DNA from: UBA4582 sp965657335
GTDB taxonomy: Bacteria > Pseudomonadota > Gammaproteobacteria > Pseudomonadales > Azotimanducaceae
Direction of reading: 5' to 3'
Length of the DNA: 64,000 nucleotides
Assembly: GCA_965657335.1 (NCBI GenBank)
Contig: CBFHOH010000022.1
Span: forward strand, 12,267 to 76,266
The position numbers and the translations under genes are program-made. Below, piece after piece: positions 1 to 9,346 of this stretch. Numbering within the stretch: the stretch's first letter is position 1; each line of letters opens with the position of its first letter. The notes below the pieces were generated by a model that was not told where the DNA came from, made no database searches, and was given only the letters and a program-made list of their open reading frames with translations.

Positions 1-1
1 A

Positions 2-1084
2 CGCCAGACGCGCCGTGAACTGGACCCAGCAGATTTTAGGCAACTTGCTGAGGCGGGATTTTTGCTGACTGGCGTGCCTGCAGCGCAGGGTGGACTGTGG
101 CGCGGATTAGCGAGCAGTGTCAGAGACTATACAACGATGGTGAGAACCATTGCCCACGGCGACCCGTGCGTTGCCCTAGTTGCGACAATGCATCCCGCAG
201 TTATGGTTTACTTTCTCGGCTGTGAGCAGGTCACCGATGCACAGCAAGCTTGGCAAGCACAGCGCCAGTCAGTGATTGAGCTTGCACGAAATCACTGGTG
301 GGGGACTGTAACCTCCGAGCCCGGTTCCGGCGGCGACATGCTAAAGACCAAAACTGCAGCAAAAAAACTAGCTGATAGTCGCGATACCAGTTTTACAATC
401 ACCGGTAACAAACATTTCGGCAGTGGTTCAGGACATGCCGACTATATGATTACAACCGCAAGGTGCGAGGGTGAGGATGGACCAGATCTTTTTTATCTGA
501 AGATCAAGGACGAGCCTTGGGATGGCTCCACTGGTTGTACGCTTGCATCTGCCTGGGATGGGATTGGCATGACCGCGACCCAGTCTCATGCTTTCAAGTT
601 CGAAAACTTCCCGGCGACAAAGACAATCACCTCAGAATTGTTGGGTACAGTTTCACCGATTACAGCGGTCATGGGGAACCTTCTATTCGCGGCTGTTGCA
701 ATGGGTATTGCAGATAACGCGTTGTCTTTTGCTAAAGGTAAGCTAAGCGGAAAATTGCAAAGCATGCGCGCTTATGAGCGTGTCGAGTGGAATCGATGCA
801 GAAATGAAATTTGGCTAGCACAGCAGGCTTTTGATGGCGCAGTTAGAGAAGCAGAGGCGACCGGTGAGTCGGCAGGAGAAGCCGCGATCAGATGCAAAAT
901 TACTGTGTCTGAGTTACTCGAGTCTGCGCTAACGAAAATGAGCATCGTGGTCGGCGGCGCAAGCTTCGCTAAAGGAATGCCACTTGCACAATGGAATCAG
1001 GATATCAGAGCGCTTGGTTTTCTTAGGCCACCGTTGCCTTTTGCCCATGACTTGATTTTCGACATGGACAAGGTCGACATTTAA
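2..1084 (+). CDS. Acyl-CoA dehydrogenase family protein, 5' truncated by the window edge
   Basis: The reading frame is open from base 2, so the true start lies outside the window; about 360 residues are visible. The fragment shows the acyl-CoA dehydrogenase flavin-fold layout: a helical N-terminal part, then EPGSGGD near residue 106, a beta-domain stretch with GNKHFGSGSG and WDGIGMTATQS, and a helical C-terminal domain. Enzymes of this family oxidise an acyl-CoA to an enoyl-CoA using FAD; some relatives (DszC type) are flavin monooxygenases instead. The spacing is nearer the monooxygenase-like branch, and I do not see the usual YEGT-type C-terminal motif, so the substrate and even the dehydrogenase reaction are open. 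It converges on the aminotransferase gene downstream with only 17 bases between them. Confidence 0.8.
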   Translation, partial: RQTRRELDPADFRQLAEAGFLLTGVPAAQGGLWRGLASSVRDYTTMVRTIAHGDPCVALVATMHPAVMVYFLGCEQVTDAQQAWQAQRQSVIELARNHWWGTVTSEPGSGGDMLKTKTAAKKLADSRDTSFTITGNKHFGSGSGHADYMITTARCEGEDGPDLFYLKIKDEPWDGSTGCTLASAWDGIGMTATQSHAFKFENFPATKTITSELLGTVSPITAVMGNLLFAAVAMGIADNALSFAKGKLSGKLQSMRAYERVEWNRCRNEIWLAQQAFDGAVREAEATGESAGEAAIRCKITVSELLESALTKMSIVVGGASFAKGMPLAQWNQDIRALGFLRPPLPFAHDLIFDMDKVDI

Positions 1085-1101
1085 TCCAATCGGCTACCGG
1101 G

Positions 1102-2361
1102 TTAACCAAATAGCTGCTTGTAAGTTTGTGCAAAGTAACGCATTTCTTCCGGCTTTTGCAGACTAACACGAGACCATTTCAGATAGGGAGGGAAAGGTCG
1201 GCCAGAAAGAATGCCTTTCTCCTTGAGCCGGCTGTTAATTTCTTCAACCGCGCGTCCCGTTTCGAAAAACACGAAATTTGCATGAGATTTAGTTGTGCGA
1301 AGACCTAGGTCACTGATCATTTCTTCCATAATGATTTTGGATTCACGGGTTTTCCTTCGGGTGAATTCCTGAAATTCGTTATCAGAATAACTGGCAGCGG
1401 CCCCTGCTAGCCCGAGCACATTCATTTGGCCTGTTTTAATATTAGACAATTTTTTCAACAAATCCGCATGACCAAAACCAAAGCCCACGCGCAGCCCAGC
1501 CATACCATGAATCTTGGAAGCTGTTCGAGTGACGATAAGATTCTCTTGACCGGCACGAACGAGATCAATCATTGAACCGTAGCTAGGGTCTTCAACAAAC
1601 TCGTAATAAGCCTCGTCGACAAAGACCATACATTTTTTAGCGACCTCTTTTACAAAATCCTCAAGTTCCCTCTTTGCCAAAATCGAGGGAATCGGGTTAT
1701 TCGGGTTGACGATATAAACAATTTTAGTGTCCTTGCGTATCGCTTTTTTCATCGCGTTCAAATCAATTGCCAGATTTTCAGCCACGGGCACCTTTATAAT
1801 TTCGGCGCCGTTACGCTCAGCAAAACCTACTAGGTCATGGTACGTCGGATCAGCGCAGACTACTGAGCCCTTGCTCATGCCGACCATCAAACCAGCAACT
1901 TTGAGTAATTCGCCAGACCCGGAGCCAAGGATGATGTTTTCCGGCGGTAAATCTTGCAGGTTCGTCATCACCTCCATCATGCGTTGCCGCGGACCGCCTC
2001 CATAATGAGCCGCCTGGTCAAATGTATTCTGGATCGCGCGCAAGGCAACGCGAGATATACCATAGGGGTTCTCGTTAAAGTTTGCTCTGATAATGTGGTC
2101 TGGCTGAGGGATCAACGCACCGGGGTCAGGGTTCATCGCAGCCTGGAGCCAACTAGACGGCAATATACTTGCGCCGGCGATGGCGCCAGTACCCTTTAAA
2201 AATCGTCTCCGATTGAGCCGGGCTGGAGCAGAAAAATGCCCACGCAGACCGGACTGGTCTGACGCTTCAGCAATGACCGAGTAATCCCCTAACTTTCCTG
2301 TTAAAAGATCTATCGCTCTAGACATCATCTCACCCCAATCATCGATATTCGCGAACAGCAT
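1102..2361 (-). CDS. Tat-exported PLP-dependent aminotransferase, HisC-like
   Basis: A fold-type I aminotransferase resembling histidinol-phosphate aminotransferase. Visible motifs are FNENPYG near residue 95, NPNNP at 219-223, DEAYYEF at 249-255 and the pyridoxal-phosphate lysine in ASKIHGMAGLR (Lys 283). Ahead of the enzyme is a twin-arginine signal: RRRFLKG at 51-57 followed by a hydrophobic stretch ending near residue 75, which predicts export of the folded, cofactor-loaded protein to the periplasm. The usual NPNNPTG reads NPNNPIP here. Two starts are possible: ATG at 2361, or ATG at 2325 (residue 13) with GGGGTGAG just before it. No his genes are nearby, so a role in histidine synthesis is unlikely; an extracytoplasmic amino-acid or amine transamination is the inference. 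Confidence 0.82.
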   Translation of the reverse strand: MLFANIDDWGEMMSRAIDLLTGKLGDYSVIAEASDQSGLRGHFSAPARLNRRRFLKGTGAIAGASILPSSWLQAAMNPDPGALIPQPDHIIRANFNENPYGISRVALRAIQNTFDQAAHYGGGPRQRMMEVMTNLQDLPPENIILGSGSGELLKVAGLMVGMSKGSVVCADPTYHDLVGFAERNGAEIIKVPVAENLAIDLNAMKKAIRKDTKIVYIVNPNNPIPSILAKRELEDFVKEVAKKCMVFVDEAYYEFVEDPSYGSMIDLVRAGQENLIVTRTASKIHGMAGLRVGFGFGHADLLKKLSNIKTGQMNVLGLAGAAASYSDNEFQEFTRRKTRESKIIMEEMISDLGLRTTKSHANFVFFETGRAVEEINSRLKEKGILSGRPFPPYLKWSRVSLQKPEEMRYFAQTYKQLFG

Positions 2362-3002
2362 ACCCGAACAATCCTGTTCATATCCAGCCCAAGCTTTGAT
2401 GGAAAAATGTCGTCGGCTGGCACGATAAAGAGGCTCGCTTTGTTGGGTTGTTTAGATCTTAAACCTCCCTTTGTTCACTTCGACGAAATACCTCAGTCCC
2501 CAAAACCAAGAAGCAAGAAGCAAGAAGCAAGAAGCAAGAAGCAAGAAGCAAGAAGCAATTATAAATGGGTAGCAAAATTCGAGTCTCGATATCGTTACTT
2601 TTTTTTTCGTGTCAGAAACCGAGGCATCTCGCTATTCGCGAGCAGAAATTAAGGTATCAATGAGCGATTGCCCTAACAGCAGCAACCTTCGAGACAGACA
2701 CAAACTACACAGTGTCACCGCGTGAGATCGTACAGACAACACAAACGAGGATGCTGCGTTCACGTTGCGACCCGGCATATCTTGTGACCACTTTTCCACA
2801 ATAATGTAGAACTCTTCACTATATGATTGAATTCCGCAGAAAGGCATAACGCTCATGAAAACTCGTACCTGATTGTTTTATATAATCTTTTTATATTTTT
2901 ATAACGAATGTAGCGATGAGAAAAATGTGATTTTGATATAAATATGGAGACTTCTTCATTTTTCATCTATAATTTCTTCACACCTTGGGCGAAACCAATT
3001 CG
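2362..3002. other. Intergenic region, divergent promoters and one tandem repeat
   Basis: About 640 bases between the divergent aminotransferase and glucosaminidase genes. The short open frames on both strands have no ribosome site or protein-like pattern and I regard them as chance. The left half contains a heptamer repeat, listed separately. The right half (about 2870-2945) is very A+T-rich and probably holds the promoter of the glucosaminidase gene, but I cannot pick out convincing -35 and -10 boxes. Confidence 0.5.
2508..2556 (+). repeat. Seven perfect tandem copies of the heptamer AAGAAGC
   Basis: Reading base by base, AAGAAGC occurs seven times without interruption or mismatch, followed by AA. 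It lies about 150 bases upstream of the aminotransferase start and 450 bases before the glucosaminidase gene. Perfect arrays of this size are prone to slipped-strand copy-number change. The period of seven would change a reading frame, but no convincing gene covers it, so any effect would be on promoter spacing. Confidence 0.95.
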
Positions 3003-3908
3003 ATGCACATTTCTAAAAGTCTCTGGCTGGGCCTCTCATTACCGCTTTTTATCTGCGTGGCCACGCTGTATCAAGCAGTGCTTGGCAATGCCCCTTCAAT
3101 GCGCGGCAGCCAATCGAGTCAGCACGCACTCATCGAATCACCACTTGCCAGTCCTCGCGGGGTAAACACTAAGACAGATGTCCACGTCTTTCATCCGCGC
3201 CCAGTGAAAATCGGCGATGCCGGTAGCTACTCGCCTCCAGATTTTTCTAACTACACGAGCACGCAAGACAAGAAACAAGCCTTTTATAGGTATCTGCTGC
3301 CAAAAATTCACATGGCTAACCAGGAAGTGATGCTGGAACGCAAGTGGCTGAACGCGTTATCACAAAACCTTGTGCAAGGAATTTATCCATCCGATGAGGA
3401 ATTGCAAGCGCTAGACCGCATCGAGAAACGATACGCGATTAAACAAAAAGCGGCCATTTCCACTCACGAGAGACTCAAAGCTATGTTGGCCCGTGCAGAT
3501 ATTGTCCCAGCTTCACTGGTCATCGCCCAAGCTGCAAAAGAATCCGGTTGGGGCACCTCGAGATTTGCTCGTGAAGGCAATAACTACTTCGGTATTTGGT
3601 GTTTCACGACAGGCTGCGGGTTGACACCAAGTCGTCGCGATAACGATCGTTCCCACGAAGTCGCGACATTCGATTCAGTAGAAGAGGGCATTCGGTACTA
3701 TATCCGAACGATCAACTCGCATTTTGCTTATGCTAGTCTTCGCGATATGCGCGCGAACGCAAGGAAGCAGGACACGCAGGTTTTCGGGGACACGTTGGCA
3801 ACAGGTTTAATCTCTTACTCGGAGCGGGGAATGCTTTATGTCAACGAAATTCGCTCGATGATTCAGCACAACCAGCTGAATCGTTTTACCCGCATTTACA
3901 GCGCCTAA
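3003..3908 (+). CDS. Bax-like glucosaminidase-domain protein
   Basis: A 301-residue protein with an N-terminal hydrophobic segment (residues about 6-24) and a C-terminal mannosyl-glycoprotein endo-beta-N-acetylglucosaminidase-like domain (GH73 superfamily), resembling E. coli Bax. The hallmark is AQAAKESGWGTSRFA followed by GNNYFGIW; the glutamate in KESGWG is the expected catalytic acid. Substrate is presumably peptidoglycan glycan strands, acting outside the inner membrane. An in-frame TTG at 2985 would add six residues, but ATG 3003 places the hydrophobic segment right after the start, as in a signal or anchor. The gene stands alone, facing a terminator for the opposite strand. Confidence 0.85.
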   Translation: MHISKSLWLGLSLPLFICVATLYQAVLGNAPSMRGSQSSQHALIESPLASPRGVNTKTDVHVFHPRPVKIGDAGSYSPPDFSNYTSTQDKKQAFYRYLLPKIHMANQEVMLERKWLNALSQNLVQGIYPSDEELQALDRIEKRYAIKQKAAISTHERLKAMLARADIVPASLVIAQAAKESGWGTSRFAREGNNYFGIWCFTTGCGLTPSRRDNDRSHEVATFDSVEEGIRYYIRTINSHFAYASLRDMRANARKQDTQVFGDTLATGLISYSERGMLYVNEIRSMIQHNQLNRFTRIYSA

Positions 3909-3921
3909 GATAAAAATTGAC

Positions 3922-3964
3922 AAAAAAAAAGACCCTACCGATGACTGTGTCAAAGATAAGGTCT
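3922..3964 (-). terminator. Rho-independent terminator for a minus-strand transcript
   Basis: On the minus strand AGACCTTA (3964 down to 3957) pairs with TAGGGTCT (3937 down to 3930), eight pairs with one G-U, enclosing a 19-base loop, and is followed by nine consecutive T. It closes the decayed minus-strand locus and also sits just after the stop of the plus-strand glucosaminidase gene. Its presence suggests that the minus strand between here and 4.83 kb was, or is, transcribed. Confidence 0.6.
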
Positions 3965-4828
3965 CTGTTTTGGATTTTGGCCGGGACAACTTCCGAACAA
4001 CCTTACGGTCAATCTTCCACTGCTTGGTCTATCCAACCTCACCTCCTGCCCTAAGGCGCTATCCGAAGACAGCATCGGTGGTTCGGCTTCGGCCTGGTGT
4101 TTCGCCGCTCCGGTAAACCGGTCGAGATTCCCCTTAACAGTTCCTCTCAGCGTCTTCACACTCAAACCATGGCGATCTGACTCTTCCTCCCTAGATGCGC
4201 CTTTCAACGCACGTTGTTCAGATTTTCCTTCTTCGCCTCACTTGATTGACGAATCAACCATTTTCGGCGCTTCTTGCTTCGCGTCAACACAGCACCCTAA
4301 AGTCCTCATGTTTTCGTTCCACCGTCTCAATTGTCCCCCTAGAGGTCCAATCCTTCCGGTCCTTCTCTTACGCATTCACCCAGAGGTGCTACGATCCGAG
4401 ATTTGCCATCTCTGCCTGGTTCAATCGGATTGCTAAACGTCTAAAGCACCAATCTCACCGTTGACTCGCGGAGTCGTTATTTTAAGACGCCTTGCTACGT
4501 CCTCATCAATCGGGTCGATCGCCTCGATTAATAGATACAGACCAATTGCATCAGTTGCTCCTCCAAAGAGGCTGTCCCTGTGCTTCTCCTTTTGCATAAC
4601 AAACGAAGTTGCTACAATTCGCCCTTCAGCCACACTTGCCTGCGTGACCTCGACCCGGCATAGGTCTTGCGGTGTCTAGTGGTCCTGCCCCCCGTCTCCG
4701 GATTGCCGGTCTACCTCAACCGTTGAATCTACTTTAGCACTACAGAAAATTAACACTAATGAAACGATTGCAAGCAGCGGTGGATAGCCTGTGGATAACC
4801 TTGTGATAAGTAGGTGATAATCAGACAT
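3950..4828 (-). pseudogene. Probable decayed gene, unrecognised, with N-terminal signal or membrane segment
   Basis: Starting from ATG at 4828 the minus strand encodes a start like a secreted protein (MSDYHLLITRLSTGYPPLLA, then a hydrophobic run to a cysteine near residue 29) and stays open for 50 codons to a TAG. The same frame then continues open for 80 more codons to a stop at 4433. Changing frame, coding-like sequence resumes (SNPIEPGRDGKSRIVAPLGE), shifts again near 4350, then runs through one TGA at about 4240 to a final stop inside the terminator loop at 3950. Read together this is about 290 codons with two in-frame stops and two frame changes. I do not recognise the protein. Open segments of this size can arise by chance if frames are chosen freely, so the call rests mainly on the start, the shared frames and the terminator. 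Confidence 0.35.
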
Positions 4829-4961
4829 AAAATTGTATAATCAGCCAAAACGCCGCGCCGCAGCTTCATAAAGCATTGATTAATATCACTTTTCATAAGA
4901 CATGAGTTCACTTCATACTACGTGAAAAAAGCAAACAAAAAACTCGGAAAACAAAAAACTC

Positions 4962-6929
4962 ATGGACAACACACTCACCACCCCTTTGTGGCAGCCATCG
5001 ACAGATCAGATTACCCAAACACACCTTGCCAAATTTGCCGAAGCGCTGAACCTTCCTAACGACTACACTAGTCTTCACGCTTGGTCTATTGAAAACAAAG
5101 ATTTGTTCTGGCGCGCTATTTGGAAACATTGTGGAATAGTTGGGGATCTAGGCTCTGATCGCACCCTAATAAACGCAGACAAATTACGTGAGTCCAAGTT
5201 CTTCCCTGACGCAACACTCAACTTCGCCGAAAATCTTTTGTATAACAGGGACAATGAACCCGCCATCATTTCTCACTTCGAAAACGGCGAGCAGCATACG
5301 CTAACCAGAGATCAGCTGTTAGATCAGGTTCACGCACTCTCTTCACAATTCAGCCGCTTTAACCTAGGCGTTGGTGATCGCGTCGCGGCGTTTATGCCGA
5401 ACACGCACGAGACAGTCACAACGATGCTTGCTGCGACGACACTCGGAGGGACCTTCACTTCATGTTCACCGGACTTTGGCGCCAATGGTGTTGTCGACAG
5501 GTTCAGCCAGACCTCGCCCAAGATACTCATTGCTACCAGCGGATACACCTACAACGGCAAATTTATCAGTAGCCTGCAAACGATCATCGAGGTGTGTGAA
5601 CAGGTACCCTCCATCGAACATCTTATTCTGGTGACTTCTTTAGATACTAATGCCACTGCCCAAAAAATTGCTATTGATCAGCTATCATCGGCATTGGCGT
5701 GTCAGGTTCACTACTACTCCGAGCTTGTCGAAACCCCACCAGCAGGTCCGCTACAATTTATCCGCGTACCATTTAATCACCCCCTTTACATCATGTATTC
5801 GTCAGGTACGACCGGCACACCGAAATGCATCGTACACGGCACTGGTGGCACTCTGATACAACATTTGAAGGAACACCAACTACACGTAGATATTAAACCA
5901 AAGGATCGGTTGTTCTATTTCACCACTTGCGGCTGGATGATGTGGAACTGGCTGGTATCAGGTCTCGCTTCCGGCGCAACCCTCGTCCTGTACGACGGCT
6001 CACCAACTTATCCGGAGCCGCAGCGACTTTGGGACTTAATCGATGCAGAGCAAATCAAGATATTTGGCACTAGCGCCAAGTACATCGCCTCTATTGATAA
6101 GCTGGGCATCAAACCCCGACGTAGCCATAACCTTTCCAGTTTACGCACCATTTTATCCACTGGCTCACCACTGTCGGACGAGAGTTTTCGCTATGTTTAC
6201 AGCGAAGTGAAAGAGGATTTATGTCTGTCTTCTATTTCAGGAGGCACAGATATTATTTCATGTTTTGCGCTGGGTAATCCTGCCTTGCCTGTTTATGCGG
6301 GCGAATTGCAATGTGCTGGACTTGGCATGGATGTCGATATATTCGACGAGAGCGGGCGGTCTCTTCGACAACAAAAAGGAGAACTTGTATGTAAAAGTCC
6401 ATTCCCCTCCATGCCCGTTGGATTCTGGAACGATGACGATGGTGCAAAATACCATGACGCGTACTTTGCTCAATTTCCAAACGTCTGGGCGCACGGAGAT
6501 TTCGCCGAAATCACAGAAAATAATGGCCTGATTATCCACGGCAGATCTGACGCAATACTTAATCCGGGCGGCGTGCGCATTGGTACCGCTGAAATTTATC
6601 GTCAGGTCGAGCGGGTCGATGGTGTTGTCGATAGTATTTGCGTCGGCCAGAACTGGCAGGGTGATGTCAGAGTAATTTTGTTTGTAGTGCTGGCCACAGA
6701 CCGCGTCCTAGACGACAAGCTCATTGCAAACATCAAGCAGACGATTCGATCAGAAACTACCCCGAGGCACGTACCAGCTGAAATATTACAAGTACCAGAT
6801 ATTCCACGCACCATCAGCGGCAAGATCGTTGAACTTGCTGTTCGCAGAGTCATACATGGTGAAAAGGTGACTAATACCGATGCGCTGGCAAACCCCGAGG
6901 CACTGGCATATTTTGCAGACCGCCTCTAG
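4962..6929 (+). CDS. aacS: Acetoacetyl-CoA synthetase
   Basis: A 655-residue member of the ANL adenylate-forming family, the normal length for acetoacetate-CoA ligase. It activates acetoacetate with ATP and CoA to acetoacetyl-CoA in the cytoplasm, feeding ketone-body or amino-acid carbon into acyl-CoA pools. The AMP-binding P-loop YSSGTTGTPK lies near residues 278-287, followed by the acetoacetyl-CoA synthetase signature CGWMMWNWLVSGLASGATLV and later SGGTDI; the C-terminal lysine motif is in RTISGKIVELAV. The acyltransferase-like N-terminal extension (WxPS, NFAENLL) is present. ATG 4962 is the first start in frame and gives the family's usual N-terminus; the ribosome site is weak. It is monocistronic and ends 37 bases from a convergent gene. 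Confidence 0.93.
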   Translation: MDNTLTTPLWQPSTDQITQTHLAKFAEALNLPNDYTSLHAWSIENKDLFWRAIWKHCGIVGDLGSDRTLINADKLRESKFFPDATLNFAENLLYNRDNEPAIISHFENGEQHTLTRDQLLDQVHALSSQFSRFNLGVGDRVAAFMPNTHETVTTMLAATTLGGTFTSCSPDFGANGVVDRFSQTSPKILIATSGYTYNGKFISSLQTIIEVCEQVPSIEHLILVTSLDTNATAQKIAIDQLSSALACQVHYYSELVETPPAGPLQFIRVPFNHPLYIMYSSGTTGTPKCIVHGTGGTLIQHLKEHQLHVDIKPKDRLFYFTTCGWMMWNWLVSGLASGATLVLYDGSPTYPEPQRLWDLIDAEQIKIFGTSAKYIASIDKLGIKPRRSHNLSSLRTILSTGSPLSDESFRYVYSEVKEDLCLSSISGGTDIISCFALGNPALPVYAGELQCAGLGMDVDIFDESGRSLRQQKGELVCKSPFPSMPVGFWNDDDGAKYHDAYFAQFPNVWAHGDFAEITENNGLIIHGRSDAILNPGGVRIGTAEIYRQVERVDGVVDSICVGQNWQGDVRVILFVVLATDRVLDDKLIANIKQTIRSETTPRHVPAEILQVPDIPRTISGKIVELAVRRVIHGEKVTNTDALANPEALAYFADRL

Positions 6930-6966
6930 CTAGCCTGCCCAAGCATCGCCAAGTAAAAGCGCGGCG

Positions 6967-7743
6967 CTATTCATCCAGAATAGCCACGGCTCTTGTCCAA
7001 CCCGCCGAGGCGGCGCGAATTTTGTGAGGAAAACAAGAAATAGTAAAACCGTAATCCGGTAGCGATTCAAGATTGTGTAGCTTTTCTAAATGACAATACC
7101 CGATCTCAAGCCCGGCCTTGTGTCCCTCCCAGATAAGGCTTGCATCACCGGTTTCCTGATACTTTTCATTCGTATGAACAAAGGGTGCATCCCAACTCCA
7201 ACCATCGGTACCTGTCACCCTGACGCCCCGTTCAAGTAGGTACATTGTTGCGTCTCGCCCCATACCGCAACCGGCGGACACATAGTCATCGTGACCATAG
7301 CGAGCACCCGCTGCAGTGTTTACAACAACAATATTGAGGGGCTTGAGCACATACCCTATTCTGTCAAGCTCTCGATCAACATCTTCGGCTGTGATTGTAT
7401 AACCGTCAGGTTTATCTCTGAAATCAAGCTTTACACCTTCCTGAAAACACCACTCGAGCGGTATCTCATCTATCGTTGCAGATTTTTCACCATTGTTCAT
7501 CGTGGAGTGAAAATGGTATGGCGCGTCGAGATGCGTACCGTTATGAGTACTTAACTGAATTTGCTCTACCGCCCAGGCTTCGCCGTCGGGAAGATCGTCA
7601 CCCTTCAAACCGGGAAAAAAAGACACAAGAGAGTCAACCGACTGTTTGTGATCGATATAATTAATTTTAGGTGTCGCACCGGGCGGGTCAGAGATCACAT
7701 CATTTTCGAGAAAGATTGAAAGATCGATGAATTTTTTTGCCAT
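6967..7743 (-). CDS. Cyclase family protein (kynurenine formamidase-like metal hydrolase)
   Basis: A 258-residue protein of the cyclase family (PF04199). The diagnostic metal-binding motif HNGTHLDAPYH is at residues 67-77, and FIDLSIFLENDV at the N-terminus is typical. Characterised members are kynurenine formamidase and isatin hydrolase, which hydrolyse amide bonds with Mn or Zn. Kynurenine pathway genes are not adjacent, so the substrate is not settled; a ring-opening or formamide hydrolysis in organic-acid catabolism is a reasonable guess. The start ATG 7743 is preceded at a distance by TAATAAAA-rich sequence rather than a strong ribosome site. Confidence 0.85.
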   Translation of the reverse strand: MAKKFIDLSIFLENDVISDPPGATPKINYIDHKQSVDSLVSFFPGLKGDDLPDGEAWAVEQIQLSTHNGTHLDAPYHFHSTMNNGEKSATIDEIPLEWCFQEGVKLDFRDKPDGYTITAEDVDRELDRIGYVLKPLNIVVVNTAAGARYGHDDYVSAGCGMGRDATMYLLERGVRVTGTDGWSWDAPFVHTNEKYQETGDASLIWEGHKAGLEIGYCHLEKLHNLESLPDYGFTISCFPHKIRAASAGWTRAVAILDE

Positions 7744-8007
7744 TACCCTGCCCCATTTGGTGAGAGATGATTTTTAATAAAATTTATACCGATAAATCTC
7801 AGGCTCTTACAATAGTAACGAGGAGCACTCCAGGATACCAGCAGGCTTCAGCAAGCAAAGTTGCAAGCGATTTTGCTGTATCTGTTTGCAATTTAGACCG
7901 CGTTGCTAGCCATGTGCTTTTTTGACTTCGATCTTCACGCTCGCTTAACTAATTTACAACGGGCACCGGTGAAACCGCACCGTGAATGCCTCGACTTTGA
8001 GATCTCT

Positions 8008-9117
8008 CTAGTCGTACATGACTACCGACCTGATACTTTTACCCTCGTGCATCAGATCAAACGCCGTATTTATCTCTGTTAATGGCATTGTATGAGTGAT
8101 CAGATCATCGATATTAATTTTACCTTCCATATACCAGTCGACGATCCGCGGCACGTCGGTGCGTCCTCTTGCGCCACCGAACGCCGTACCCCGCCAAGAC
8201 CTGCCGGTAACAAGTTGGAAGGGTCTAGTAGCAATTTCCTGCCCAGCACCAGCCACCCCGATAATACAACTTTCGCCCCAACCCTTGTGACAACATTCAA
8301 GTGCTTGTCTCATCGTGGTGACGTTACCGATGCATTCAAATGAATAATCGACACCACCGTTGGTCATGTCTACCAGCGCCGAAACAACATCCTTGTGTTC
8401 CCTTGGGTTAACAAAATCAGTCATACCAAACTTGGTTGCAAGCGACACTTTATCCGCATTGATATCCACGCCAATAATACGCGTCGCGCCCACCATTTTT
8501 GCGCCTTGAATAACATTCAAACCAATTCCGCCGAGACCAAACACGGCAACCGTCGCGCCCGCTTCAACGCCCATGGTGAATGCAACTGCACCAATACCCG
8601 TTGTAACGCCACAACCGATGTAACAAACCTTGTCGAAAGGCGCATCTTCCCTGATTTTTGCAACTGCGATTTCTGGCATCACGGTGTAATTAGAAAATGT
8701 CGAGCATCCCATATAGTGCAGCAAGGGTTTACCATCCAGAGAGAACCGACTCGTGCCGTCCGGCATCACACCTTGTCCCTGAGTTTCACGAATCGCCTGG
8801 CATAAATTGGTTTTTGGATTCAGGCAATACTCACACTCACGACACTCAGGCGTATATAGCGGTATAACGTGATCGCCGGGTCTCAGGTTTTTCACGCCTG
8901 CACCTACTTCAACCACAATACCCGCACCCTCATGGCCCAATATCGCAGGGAATGCCCCTTCAGGATCATCACCGGATAAGGTAAACGCATCCGTATGGCA
9001 AATGCCTGTCGCCTTGATTTCGATTAGCACCTCACCAGCCCGCGGTCCCTCGAGATCGACTTCTGCTATTTCAAGTGGTTGTCCGGCGCCAAACGCCACC
9101 GCTGCCTGTGTTTTCAT
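8008..9117 (-). CDS. frmA: S-(hydroxymethyl)glutathione dehydrogenase / class III alcohol dehydrogenase
   Basis: A 369-residue zinc alcohol dehydrogenase of class III. It oxidises the spontaneous formaldehyde-glutathione adduct to S-formylglutathione with NAD+. Catalytic zinc ligands are visible as Cys40 (ATGICHTD), His62 (GHEGAG) and a later Cys in YIGCGVTTG; the structural zinc set is Cys92, Cys95, Cys98 and Cys106 with the canonical spacing. The dinucleotide loop is VFGLGGIG. I chose ATG 9117; a longer frame to 9216 adds 33 residues that do not fit the family. No S-formylglutathione hydrolase is adjacent, although several alpha/beta hydrolases are in the window. The role is formaldehyde detoxification, useful when demethylation reactions release it. 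Confidence 0.93.
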   Translation of the reverse strand: MKTQAAVAFGAGQPLEIAEVDLEGPRAGEVLIEIKATGICHTDAFTLSGDDPEGAFPAILGHEGAGIVVEVGAGVKNLRPGDHVIPLYTPECRECEYCLNPKTNLCQAIRETQGQGVMPDGTSRFSLDGKPLLHYMGCSTFSNYTVMPEIAVAKIREDAPFDKVCYIGCGVTTGIGAVAFTMGVEAGATVAVFGLGGIGLNVIQGAKMVGATRIIGVDINADKVSLATKFGMTDFVNPREHKDVVSALVDMTNGGVDYSFECIGNVTTMRQALECCHKGWGESCIIGVAGAGQEIATRPFQLVTGRSWRGTAFGGARGRTDVPRIVDWYMEGKINIDDLITHTMPLTEINTAFDLMHEGKSIRSVVMYD

Positions 9118-9346
9118 GTTGCGTGCTCTCACTATGTTGGTGGGACAAAAATAACATAGCCCATAGTTTCTGACTATGACGAAAAAGATCACACGACCGT
9201 AAATACCCCTGTGCAACTGTGCGACGCAAAAAATTTTTCAGGCCAAGATATCGCCTAATTAATGTTATCATGGCGGCATACTCCGCATAGATATTCAACA
9301 AAATCCGTGCTCTCTTCCAAAACTAGTATCCATAAGAAACAAACAC

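Noticed and set aside
4790..4798. Perfect DnaA box TGTGGATAA with near-matches beside it at 4778-4809
   Set aside because: No oriC neighbours (dnaA, dnaN, gidA, rpmH), no A+T-rich unwinding cluster of boxes, and the sites fall in the start of a putative coding region; one 9-mer is expected by chance at this scale.
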